A model generated the notes under the pieces. That model had not been told where the DNA came from. It made no database searches and saw nothing but the letters and a program-made list of their open reading frames with translations. Below are positions 48,307-55,992 of a stretch of DNA of 64,000 bases, piece by piece. Source of the stretch: JACNIV01 sp965370415 (lineage in GTDB: Bacteria > Cloacimonadota > Cloacimonadia > Cloacimonadales > TCS61); the NCBI GenBank assembly GCA_965370415.1, contig CBDUTJ010000006.1, positions 32,857 to 96,856 on the forward strand, given 5' to 3'. A program made the translations under genes and the position numbers. Numbering within the stretch: position 1 is the stretch's first letter; each line of letters begins with the position of its first letter.

Positions 48307-49009
48307 TACCTCTTTTTTTGCTGTTTTATTGATCTTTCTGATCTTCCTCCTTTTAGCAATTTCACTGGATGTGAGTTTCTCGGATATCTTCCGTATTAAA
48401 CTTTCTGCAAGTAGAGTACTTTTTGATATTCTTATAACTTTCTTGCGAGTTAGTATCACAACTTTATGCGCCTGGATCTGCGGAATAGCTATTGGATACT
48501 TTCTGTTTCAAAGTAATATATTAAATAATTTATTACTACCCACAATTAATTTGATACGTCATATTTCTCCATTTGCCTGGTTGCCTTTTGCTATTATCTG
48601 GTTCGGACTGGGTGAACCTTCCATCTTTTTTGTAATGTTTATCACACTATTCTTCCCTACCGTGATAGCTGTTTCGGAATTTTTTTCTACAATTCCCGGG
48701 GAATATATCGATGAAGCTCAAGTTTGTGGAGCCAACCGATCCCAACTGTTTTTTCAGATCGAACTTCCCCTTATTTTAAATAGTCTGTTAAATCTTCTTC
48801 GAGTGATCTGGGGATTAGGCTGGTCGGTTATTGTGGCAGCGGAAATGCTGGGAGTGAACAGCGGTCTTGGTTTCCGTTTGCTGGATTTTCGTTACCTGCT
48901 CAAATATCCGGAAATGCTTATTTACCTTCTTGTAATGGGAATATTGGGAATCCTGTTCGATAAATTTCTTTTCTTCTTGATAAAATCATACAAAAATAAA
49001 AACTGTTAA
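48266..49009 (+). CDS. ABC transporter permease (SsuC/ThiX-like)
   Basis: 247 residues, about six helices. The ATPase-contact loop reads EYIDEAQVCGANRSQLFFQIELPLILNSLL near 155-185, as in the BPD_transp_1 family. The start is set at 48266, ten bases after AAGGA and inside the end of the binding-protein gene; 48257 is the alternative. With the binding protein it forms an incomplete importer: the energising ATPase must be encoded elsewhere or shared. Confidence 0.82.
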   Translation: MRSVWIRFINKFNSTSFFAVLLIFLIFLLLAISLDVSFSDIFRIKLSASRVLFDILITFLRVSITTLCAWICGIAIGYFLFQSNILNNLLLPTINLIRHISPFAWLPFAIIWFGLGEPSIFFVMFITLFFPTVIAVSEFFSTIPGEYIDEAQVCGANRSQLFFQIELPLILNSLLNLLRVIWGLGWSVIVAAEMLGVNSGLGFRLLDFRYLLKYPEMLIYLLVMGILGILFDKFLFFLIKSYKNKNC

Positions 49010-49013
49010 TGAT

Positions 49014-49658
49014 ATGTTAAATATTCCTTTAAAAAACATTAGAAATATTGTTATCATCGCTAACGGCGAAGAAATAAAACAGGAAATTATTAAAAAGGAA
49101 TTAATCGATGATCCAGTAATAGTAGCAGTCGATGGGGGGCTTCTATTGTGCAAAAAGTTAAACATAATTCCTCATTATATCCTGGGAGATTTCGATTCCA
49201 TACCCGTTAAAATAATAGAAGAATATGATTCTTCCAAGCTCATTCTCAAGCCTAACCAGAATTCCACAGACCTTCAAAAAGCATTCGAGTTTGCTTCTTC
49301 TTTAAATCCCAGGAAAATAAAAATATTTGCAGCTACTGGAAAGAGAACAGACCATACTTTTGCAAATCTATTGATTTTCACCGATTACAAAGGAAAGGCT
49401 ATCCTGCAACAATTTGATAACTACGGAATTATGAAGCTGCACCTTCCTGGAAAACATTTGATTGGCGGAAAGAAAGGACAGAGGATCTCTTTTTTCTCGT
49501 TGAAATCGGTTACTAAACTATCGTTACTTAAAGTTAAGTATCCCATTAAAGATATGAATATCACCGGTCACTTTTTCAGTTTAAGCAATGAATTTGTTTC
49601 TGATAAATGTTTATTGGAATTTGAGAAGGGAAAGATTATTTCCTATATCGTACTATAA
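49014..49658 (+). CDS. thiN: Thiamine pyrophosphokinase
   Basis: 214 residues. Motifs of the family: VAVDGG, LGDFDSIP (metal and nucleotide site), NSTDLQKAFEFA, and AATGKRTDHTFANLLIF. It makes thiamine diphosphate from thiamine and ATP. It starts four bases after the permease gene, tying that importer to thiamine salvage. No TPP riboswitch-like sequence was seen upstream of the binding-protein gene. Confidence 0.92.
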   Translation: MLNIPLKNIRNIVIIANGEEIKQEIIKKELIDDPVIVAVDGGLLLCKKLNIIPHYILGDFDSIPVKIIEEYDSSKLILKPNQNSTDLQKAFEFASSLNPRKIKIFAATGKRTDHTFANLLIFTDYKGKAILQQFDNYGIMKLHLPGKHLIGGKKGQRISFFSLKSVTKLSLLKVKYPIKDMNITGHFFSLSNEFVSDKCLLEFEKGKIISYIVL

Positions 49659-49741
49659 TTAGCATAATAAAAAAAACTTGCATCAATAACTAAGTTAATA
49701 AAAATAGTGATTATTAAATTAATAAGATTGTTGGAGGAAAA

Positions 49742-51337
49742 GTGAAAAAAATTATACTCTTTCTCTTTGGTATCATTCTATTGACAGGTTCGTTGTTAGC
49801 CAATCCACAAAAGGTCGCCATTCTCAATTTTGAAAAGAATGACAGGCAAAGTGATTATGTTACGAATGCAATGATGAAGCGTGATTTCGCAAAAGTATTT
49901 GAAGAATTTGAAGACTTTGAACTAATCGACATTAAAACCTCTAAAAAAATATTTGAGAAATCAGGATTTACAAACCTTTCCTATATTGGAAAAGATGATA
50001 TATTCATAATGGGTGAAGAACTCGATGCCGACATAATATTATGGGGTAGTGTATCTTCCATATCCAGTACAGATTTTAAGATCACAGCAAAAATCTTCAG
50101 CATGAAATCCAAGGACGTTGTTGTAGTTACATTTAATGTAAAAAAGGATAGCAAAAAGCGTCGCGAAGCTATGAAAGAAAACCTTGTAGTAAAGATCGAA
50201 GAATTCATCCTGGGTGAAGTGGAAAAGTTAATGAGTATTGCACTCCAGCATTTCAACAGTAAAAATTTCAGCCAGGCTGAAGAGGCTTTTATCAACTTGA
50301 TAAATGTAGATTCCAAAAACAAAGACGCTTTTTTCTATCTTGGTCTACTTAAATACATCGAAGAGAGTTATGAAAAATCAGTAGAATATTATAAAAAAGG
50401 GTTGGAGATTGATGCGAGTGACAAAAACATTCTGGATTACTTAAGTAGATCTTACATCAAATTAGAACAATACGAAAATGCTGTGGAAGTATTGATAAAA
50501 ATAACCGAGACGGAAGAAGATAATTGTGAGATCTGGCTTAGAATAGGTAACATATATTCCGAGATCGAATATTATGATGAGGCACAAGAAGCATATGAGA
50601 AAGCATTGGAAATAGATGCTGAATACAATGAAGCATATTACGTTTTGGGTGTTCTGTTCTTTGAGCAGGAGATGTATGATGAAGCTATTGAACCGCTGGA
50701 AAAAGCCACGGATGCTTTCCCCGAAGTAGATCATTTGCAGAAAAAACTGGCGAAATGTTATTACAAAACAGGAAAACTGGACAGTGCCATAAACAAGTAT
50801 AAACAAGTTATCGTGGAACAGCCCGATAATGTGAATGCTTATTTAAATTTAGCTGGAGCTTATCGAGAAACCAACCAAAATCAGGAAGCTCTGGACATTC
50901 TTATCCAGTTAAAAGAATTGCAACCCGATATGCCTAAAGTTTACCAACGTCTTGCTGATGTATATATTGCACTGGAAGAATATTCCAAAGCTGAACAAAG
51001 CGCAAACAAAGCAATCGAACTGGATGCAAACTTATATGAATCTTATAGGATCCTTGCTTCAATAAACCAAAACCTTGGCTACAAAAAATATGAGAAGTAC
51101 CTTGACTACGAAGAAAAATATCAAGATAAAAGCGTCTACTATGGTGAAAAAGCAGATGAACTGGTAGAAAAAAGAGACAGAGTTAAAGCTGAAGCTCATG
51201 CTTATTTTATGAAAACTGAGAATTATCTGAATGAGGCAGAAGCTCGGACTGATATACCCCCTGTGCTTAAAGACATAAAAAAGAATAGAAGTTTGTTAAA
51301 ACAGCTTAAAGACGCAACGAAAGCTGGCGGATTTTAA
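49742..51337 (+). CDS. Secreted TPR protein with CsgG-like N-terminal domain
   Basis: 531 residues, GTG start preceded by TTGGAGG. Signal sequence 1-20, then a CsgG/TolB-N-like domain (KVAILNFEKNDRQSDYVTNAM, AMMKRDFAKVF, LDADIILWGSVSS). From about 160 to 450 there are eight or nine TPR units (for example AQEAYEKALEIDAEYNEAYYVLGVLFF). A coiled, charged C-terminus ends LKDATKAGGF. It probably acts in the periplasm as an assembly or scaffold protein; partner unknown. Confidence 0.85.
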   Translation: MKKIILFLFGIILLTGSLLANPQKVAILNFEKNDRQSDYVTNAMMKRDFAKVFEEFEDFELIDIKTSKKIFEKSGFTNLSYIGKDDIFIMGEELDADIILWGSVSSISSTDFKITAKIFSMKSKDVVVVTFNVKKDSKKRREAMKENLVVKIEEFILGEVEKLMSIALQHFNSKNFSQAEEAFINLINVDSKNKDAFFYLGLLKYIEESYEKSVEYYKKGLEIDASDKNILDYLSRSYIKLEQYENAVEVLIKITETEEDNCEIWLRIGNIYSEIEYYDEAQEAYEKALEIDAEYNEAYYVLGVLFFEQEMYDEAIEPLEKATDAFPEVDHLQKKLAKCYYKTGKLDSAINKYKQVIVEQPDNVNAYLNLAGAYRETNQNQEALDILIQLKELQPDMPKVYQRLADVYIALEEYSKAEQSANKAIELDANLYESYRILASINQNLGYKKYEKYLDYEEKYQDKSVYYGEKADELVEKRDRVKAEAHAYFMKTENYLNEAEARTDIPPVLKDIKKNRSLLKQLKDATKAGGF

Positions 51338-51356
51338 TAACGCAAGGATGTATCTA

Positions 51357-51384
51357 AAAGCCCCGTATTCGGGGCTTTTATTGT
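51357..51384. terminator. Bidirectional terminator between TPR gene and radA
   Basis: AAAAGCCCCG and CGGGGCTTTT form a tight hairpin with T-runs on both strands, serving the TPR gene (plus) and possibly radA (minus). Confidence 0.85.
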
Positions 51385-51392
51385 ATACGTAA

Positions 51393-51431
51393 CTCGACCA
51401 GCTTGGTCGAGAGAGCGACCTAGCAGATCGC
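51393..51431. repeat. Palindrome pair CTCGACCAG... and GCGACC...
   Basis: CTCGACCAGCTTGGTCGAG (51393-51411) is a perfect palindrome; GCGACCTAGCAGATCGC (51415-51431) is an imperfect one three bases later. The same pair occurs inside trmFO at the right edge. Confidence 0.8.
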
Positions 51432-51432
51432 T

Positions 51433-52773
51433 TTACGATTTGGGAAAAAGTACTGGAAAAAGTTGTTTTATATGTTTTATTTTTGAGATAATAATTTTTT
51501 TACTGATATTTTTCGTTCTAGCTGAAATGATAATATTATCAAAACCCAATTTCTGAGCTTCCTTTAACCTTTTCTCAAGCTGAGAAACAGGACGGATTTC
51601 TCCATTTAATCCAACCTCTCCCAAAAGAAGAGTATTTGCAGGTAGCGCTCTTTCTTTGAAACTGGATATGATCGCTGCAATAATAGCCAGGTCAAGAGCC
51701 GGTTCCAACACTTTCATACCCCCGGCAAGATTTATAAACACATCATTATTTCTGAGATTTAGAGAAAGATTTTTTTCGATTACTGCCAGCAGAACTGCCA
51801 GTTTACGATGATCGAAACCGAGGGCAACTCTCTGGGATGTGCCATAGTTAGCAGGAGAAACCAACGCCTGAACCTCAACTAAAAAAGCGCGGGATCCTTC
51901 CAGCACACAACCTACAGCCGACCCAATATTGTTATCTTCCCTGCTTAAAAAAAGTTGAGATGGATTCTTTACTTCTAGCAAACCGCTTGATTGCATCTCA
52001 AATATACCAATTTCATTTGTTGAACCGAAGCGGTTTTTTGTAGCACGTAAAATCTTGAATTGGTTTTGGGATTCCCCTTCAAAATAGAGCACAGTATCCA
52101 CCATATGTTCTATTATCTTGGGACCCGCTACAATTCCGTCTTTTGTAACATGTCCTATCAAGAAGATCGGAATATTTGTCTGTTTTGCTATTCGTGTGAA
52201 AATGCTTGTGCATTCACGAAGTTGAGAAATACTTCCTGGTGAGCTGTCCCTGGAATTAAGGTAAATTGATTGGATAGAATCGATTACTACGATATCGGGG
52301 ACAAAACTAGTAATCGCTCTCTCTATTTCGTCAAAATCAGTTTCGCAAAAAAGATATAAACTTTGCGAATTACATTTCAGTCTATCACTGCGAAGTTTAA
52401 TTTGTTCATTACTTTCCTCTCCGGAAACATAGAGTACTTTTCGACCATCTTTTGCTACCCTATCAGATATTTGCAGCATTAAGGTTGATTTTCCTATACC
52501 TGGTTCTCCCCCTATTAGAATGACCATTCCCGGCACGATGCCACCTCCGAGCGTTCCGTCGAATTCCGCAAAGCCAGATGATATTCTAGCTTGTTTACCG
52601 GAACCAACTTTAATTAATTGTTCAGGTTGTGATGCTTGACCAGGAGTGAGTGTTCTTGTTTTTCTTTTACCAGTTACTTTAGTTGTTTCTTTAAGAGAAT
52701 CCCAGGCTCCGCAAAAAGGACATTTTCCAGCCCATTTTGCTGTTTCAGCTCCGCATTCCGTACAAAAAAACAT
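51433..52773 (-). CDS. radA: DNA repair protein RadA (Sms)
   Basis: 446 residues. N-terminal zinc finger CTECGAETAKWAGKCPFCG, RecA-type core with Walker A GGEPGIGKST near 90, the RadA-specific KNRFGSTNEIG loop, and a C-terminal Lon-like domain (GMKVLEPALDLAIIAAIISSF). RadA drives branch migration of recombination intermediates. It is transcribed toward the terminator at 51357 and is separated from ribF by palindromes. Confidence 0.96.
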   Translation of the reverse strand: MFFCTECGAETAKWAGKCPFCGAWDSLKETTKVTGKRKTRTLTPGQASQPEQLIKVGSGKQARISSGFAEFDGTLGGGIVPGMVILIGGEPGIGKSTLMLQISDRVAKDGRKVLYVSGEESNEQIKLRSDRLKCNSQSLYLFCETDFDEIERAITSFVPDIVVIDSIQSIYLNSRDSSPGSISQLRECTSIFTRIAKQTNIPIFLIGHVTKDGIVAGPKIIEHMVDTVLYFEGESQNQFKILRATKNRFGSTNEIGIFEMQSSGLLEVKNPSQLFLSREDNNIGSAVGCVLEGSRAFLVEVQALVSPANYGTSQRVALGFDHRKLAVLLAVIEKNLSLNLRNNDVFINLAGGMKVLEPALDLAIIAAIISSFKERALPANTLLLGEVGLNGEIRPVSQLEKRLKEAQKLGFDNIIISARTKNISKKIIISKIKHIKQLFPVLFPKS

Positions 52774-52793
52774 AATTTACCTCTTCATGTAAA

Positions 52794-52864
52794 GCGAGCA
52801 GCTTGCTCGCTTAATCTCGACCAAGCTGGTTGTTATTTTCTTTTCCTCGACCAGGCTGGTCGAG
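52794..52864. repeat. Three palindromes between radA and ribF, one inside ribF
   Basis: GCGAGCAGCTTGCTCGC (52794-52810), CTCGACCAAGCTGGT (52816-52830, right arm lost) and CTCGACCAGGCTGGTCGAG (52846-52864). The last one lies inside the ribF reading frame and encodes residues at its C-terminus. Confidence 0.85.
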
Positions 52865-53783
52865 ATACAAAATACTCTCTGGTCAATTTGATGTCTTTCT
52901 CTATCATGCCAATTAATTTATCTATACTCTCGAAATGCAATTCATTCCTTAATTTCTTATGAAAAAATATTTCAACTGGAGTGTCATAAAGATCACCTTT
53001 AAAATCCAGGATATGTGTTTCGATTTCTTTGATGCCGGTGTTTTTAAGAGTAGGGCTGTATCCTACATTGGTAACAGCTTTGTATCTGCTGCCAAGAAAT
53101 TCAGCTTCACAAATATATACACCTATTCCTGGAATAAGTTTATGATTATCTGCAGGGTGTAGATTAATGGTGGGAAAACCCAGTTCATGTCCAATACGAT
53201 GTCCTGCTTTAACAACTCCTGATACGGAATATTTTCTCCCAAGAAACTCAGATGTATTTATCATATCACCTTCGCGTACCAGATCGCGGATAAATCTGCT
53301 ACTAACTATTCTGTTGTTTATTTTATAAGGTTCGATAATATCCATTTCGTAACTGTATTTTTTTGAATTTTCCTCCAGAAACTGAAAATTACCAGATCGG
53401 TTTTTGCCAAAATGTGTGTCATAACCAATCATGATTGCCTTTGCTTTTACTTCACCAATAATTATTTTACAAAGAAAATCTTCTGCTGATAAATTCACCA
53501 TATTTTCATTGAAATCAAGGTAAAGAACGAAATCGACACCATGCTTCTTCAATAATTCTTCTTTCTTCTCTTTTTCTGTAAGCAGGTAAGGAAATGTAGA
53601 TTTATGGATTGTTTCCAGAGGATGGTGATAATAAGTTATCACAACTGCTTCTCCACCATGTTCCCTGGCTTTAATCTTTAATTCCTGCAGCAATTTTTGA
53701 TGACCAAGGTGTACGCCATCGAAAGTTCCCATGGTAATAACAGGAAAAGTAAAATTGCATTTCTGGTTTTTAAAATATTTCAT
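52833..53783 (-). CDS. ribF: Bifunctional riboflavin kinase / FAD synthetase
   Basis: 316 residues from the ATG at 53783, which overlaps the truB stop (ATGA). The N-terminal FAD synthetase part shows MGTFDGVHLGHQKLL and IGYDTHFGKNRSGNFQFLEE; the C-terminal kinase part shows GRKYSVSGVVKAGHRIGHELGFPTINL and GVYICE. It makes FMN and FAD. The normal product ends near LTREYF; the last residues VSRPAWSRKRK come from a palindrome (52846-52864), so the end of the gene was probably rewritten by a repeat. It is last in the rimP-nusA operon. Confidence 0.94.
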   Translation of the reverse strand: MKYFKNQKCNFTFPVITMGTFDGVHLGHQKLLQELKIKAREHGGEAVVITYYHHPLETIHKSTFPYLLTEKEKKEELLKKHGVDFVLYLDFNENMVNLSAEDFLCKIIIGEVKAKAIMIGYDTHFGKNRSGNFQFLEENSKKYSYEMDIIEPYKINNRIVSSRFIRDLVREGDMINTSEFLGRKYSVSGVVKAGHRIGHELGFPTINLHPADNHKLIPGIGVYICEAEFLGSRYKAVTNVGYSPTLKNTGIKEIETHILDFKGDLYDTPVEIFFHKKLRNELHFESIDKLIGMIEKDIKLTREYFVSRPAWSRKRK

Positions 53784-54646
53784 AAAAATACGATCCTGGG
53801 TTTCAGCAGATTCCCGTCTATGGATGCAAATCCCAGACATGTTCCTTTAGCATCCAAGATCATAATTTCCCCTACGTTTTCTGTGTCAACTTCGAATGGT
53901 CTTCCATTTTGAAAGTCGTTAAATTCATTTATAGAATTTACTACTAATTTCGGTATATCTTTAAAAAATTGATTCAATGGAATCATGTGATCCTGCCAGT
54001 TCGTAGAGTTAATTTCATTTAAACTTACAGCCGACTCAATTTTAATATCACCAATTTCTGTTCTTCGTAGTTCTACTGTAGTGGCAATTGTGTTCAGTTT
54101 TTCTGCGATAGTTTCCGTTAGTGAACGAATATAAGTACCTTTGCTTACTTTTGTTCTATATACAAGGTAAGGCAAATTCAATTCGGAAATCTCAAAAGAG
54201 AGAATTTTAATAGGTCTGGGCTTTAATTCAACCTGTTTATTTGCTCGAGCAAGTTCATAAGCTTTTTTACCATTCACTTTAACAGCAGAAAACTTATGTG
54301 GAATCTGTTCTTCAATAGAAAGTATTTGCGGAATTGTTTTTATAATATTTGCTAATGTAAGTTTCGGAATAGCTTTCGTTTCAATGATAGAACCTGTATT
54401 ATCACCAGTATTTGTTCTGATACCAAACTGCATAGTAACAACATATTCCTTTTCTTTACTGCTAAGTTTGGAAGAAATCCGGGTGGCTTTACCAATGCAT
54501 ACAGGCAAGAGACCGCTGGCAAATGGATCGAGAGTTCCGGTATGACCGATTTTTCTTATTCCTGTGATCTTCCTGATCTTTTTTACAACATCAAAGGAGG
54601 TTATCCCAACAGGTTTATCGATCAAGATTATGCCATAAACCGACAT
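53780..54646 (-). CDS. truB: tRNA pseudouridine-55 synthase
   Basis: 288 residues. The enzyme makes pseudouridine 55 in the T-loop of tRNAs. Visible: IDKPVGITSFDVVKKIR, the catalytic-Asp block GHTGTLDPFASGLLPVCIGKATR, KFSAVKVNGKKAYELAR, and SKGTYIRSLTETIAEKL. It starts immediately after nrnA and overlaps ribF by four bases, standard order for this operon. Confidence 0.96.
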   Translation of the reverse strand: MSVYGIILIDKPVGITSFDVVKKIRKITGIRKIGHTGTLDPFASGLLPVCIGKATRISSKLSSKEKEYVVTMQFGIRTNTGDNTGSIIETKAIPKLTLANIIKTIPQILSIEEQIPHKFSAVKVNGKKAYELARANKQVELKPRPIKILSFEISELNLPYLVYRTKVSKGTYIRSLTETIAEKLNTIATTVELRRTEIGDIKIESAVSLNEINSTNWQDHMIPLNQFFKDIPKLVVNSINEFNDFQNGRPFEVDTENVGEIMILDAKGTCLGFASIDGNLLKPRIVFL

Positions 54647-55633
54647 TTATAACTGTTCCCTGATATCTTCTAAAATTGTTTGTTTAATTGTATCAAGATT
54701 CCCTTTGATTTCACAGCCTGAAGCTTTTTTGTGCCCACCACCACCATATTTTGTTGCAATCTTATTCACATCAACGTAATTTGAGCGTAAACTAAGACGA
54801 TAACGATCTCTGTTCACTTCTTGAAAACAGATACCTATCTTCATGTTTTTTGTGCCTTTTACCCAGCGAGTAAGTTTGGTATTGGCCTTCAGATCCAGCC
54901 CGTTCCTTTGAAGCATATCCAAAGTGGAATCGATAAACAGAATCGTATCGTTATCAAATGTTTGAATTGAAGAGAGCACTTCACCAACAAACCGCATCTC
55001 ATTGGCGGATTTACTTAGTAGAAACAACTCTGTTATCCTGCCCGGTTGAATATCGTACTTCATTAGCTTTGAACAAATAGCAAAAATCTCGGCATCGACA
55101 TTGGTATTAAGAAAGTTATCTGTATCATTAAGTATGGAAGTGTAGATTGCCCTGGCTATGTATTGAGCAGATTCAGGGGGAAGAGCATCGATCTCATCCT
55201 CAAACATTTGAAAAATCATTGCACCAACACTTACAGTGTCTATATCTATAAAAGTATCTGAGTCAGGTATCAGCTCACCTTGAAGGTGATGATCGAGTGC
55301 AATAACCTTTTGAGAGAAAGGAATAAGAGGTTCGCATCTGCCAACCCGCTCTTTTTCGTGGCAATCAAGTATGATTAAAAGATCATAACGCAGGTTTTCG
55401 GAGAATACAATAGTCCTTCTTTCACCATCCAAAAAATCATAAACAGCAGGAATTGGTTCTTCCAAAATAACATCGGCTTTCTTATTCCAGCAGGTAAGTA
55501 ATTCCTGCATTGCCAGAGAAGCACCCAGACCATCTCCATCTGGTGTTTTATGAGTAATTATTCCAATCGAATCATACTTGTTTATAGCCGCATTGAAATG
55601 CTGCTTCATGGTAACTAATTCTCTAATTCTCAT
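54647..55633 (-). CDS. nrnA: DHH/DHHA1 phosphoesterase, NrnA-like
   Basis: 328 residues. DHH motifs: IGIITHKTPDGDGLGASLAM, ILDCHEKERVG, and the name-giving IALDHHLQGE; C-terminal DHHA1 ends YGGGGHKKASGCEIKG. NrnA enzymes degrade nano-RNA and dephosphorylate pAp. ATG at 55633 overlaps the rbfA stop (ATGA). Its place between rbfA and truB is frequent in bacteria. Confidence 0.92.
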   Translation of the reverse strand: MRIRELVTMKQHFNAAINKYDSIGIITHKTPDGDGLGASLAMQELLTCWNKKADVILEEPIPAVYDFLDGERRTIVFSENLRYDLLIILDCHEKERVGRCEPLIPFSQKVIALDHHLQGELIPDSDTFIDIDTVSVGAMIFQMFEDEIDALPPESAQYIARAIYTSILNDTDNFLNTNVDAEIFAICSKLMKYDIQPGRITELFLLSKSANEMRFVGEVLSSIQTFDNDTILFIDSTLDMLQRNGLDLKANTKLTRWVKGTKNMKIGICFQEVNRDRYRLSLRSNYVDVNKIATKYGGGGHKKASGCEIKGNLDTIKQTILEDIREQL

Positions 55634-55980
55634 TTTTTATTCTCATTATGGATCCTGGCAAATATATCATCCAAATGGCGCGCTTTTTCTTCTGTAGTAT
55701 CAAATTCAAAGGAGAGTTCGGGAATTATCCGCATAAATTTTGCTGCTGCTATTTCACGTTTAATAAATCCAGCACTTTTTTTCAAAGCTGTTGCAACCGC
55801 ATTTCTATTGTTAATATCGAGGTGAGAATAGTAGATTCTGCAATGCGAAAAATCATTGGAAAGCTGAAGGTGAGTGACTGTGACCATTGCCAGGTTCTTA
55901 TCACGAAGTTTGAAATTAACCACGGTGCTGATCAATTTAAATAGTTCACTTTCCAGCCGTTGAATACGTATTCGAGCCAT
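55630..55980 (-). CDS. rbfA: Ribosome-binding factor A
   Basis: 116 residues, single KH-type domain. RIQRLESELFKLISTVV at the start, VTVTHLQLSNDFSHCRIYYSHL and IKREIAAAKFMRIIPELSFEFDTTEEKARHLDDIF at the end match RbfA, which helps mature 16S rRNA during 30S assembly. It follows infB by 12 nt. Confidence 0.93.
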   Translation of the reverse strand: MARIRIQRLESELFKLISTVVNFKLRDKNLAMVTVTHLQLSNDFSHCRIYYSHLDINNRNAVATALKKSAGFIKREIAAAKFMRIIPELSFEFDTTEEKARHLDDIFARIHNENKK

Positions 55981-55992
55981 TATTATTCCAGA

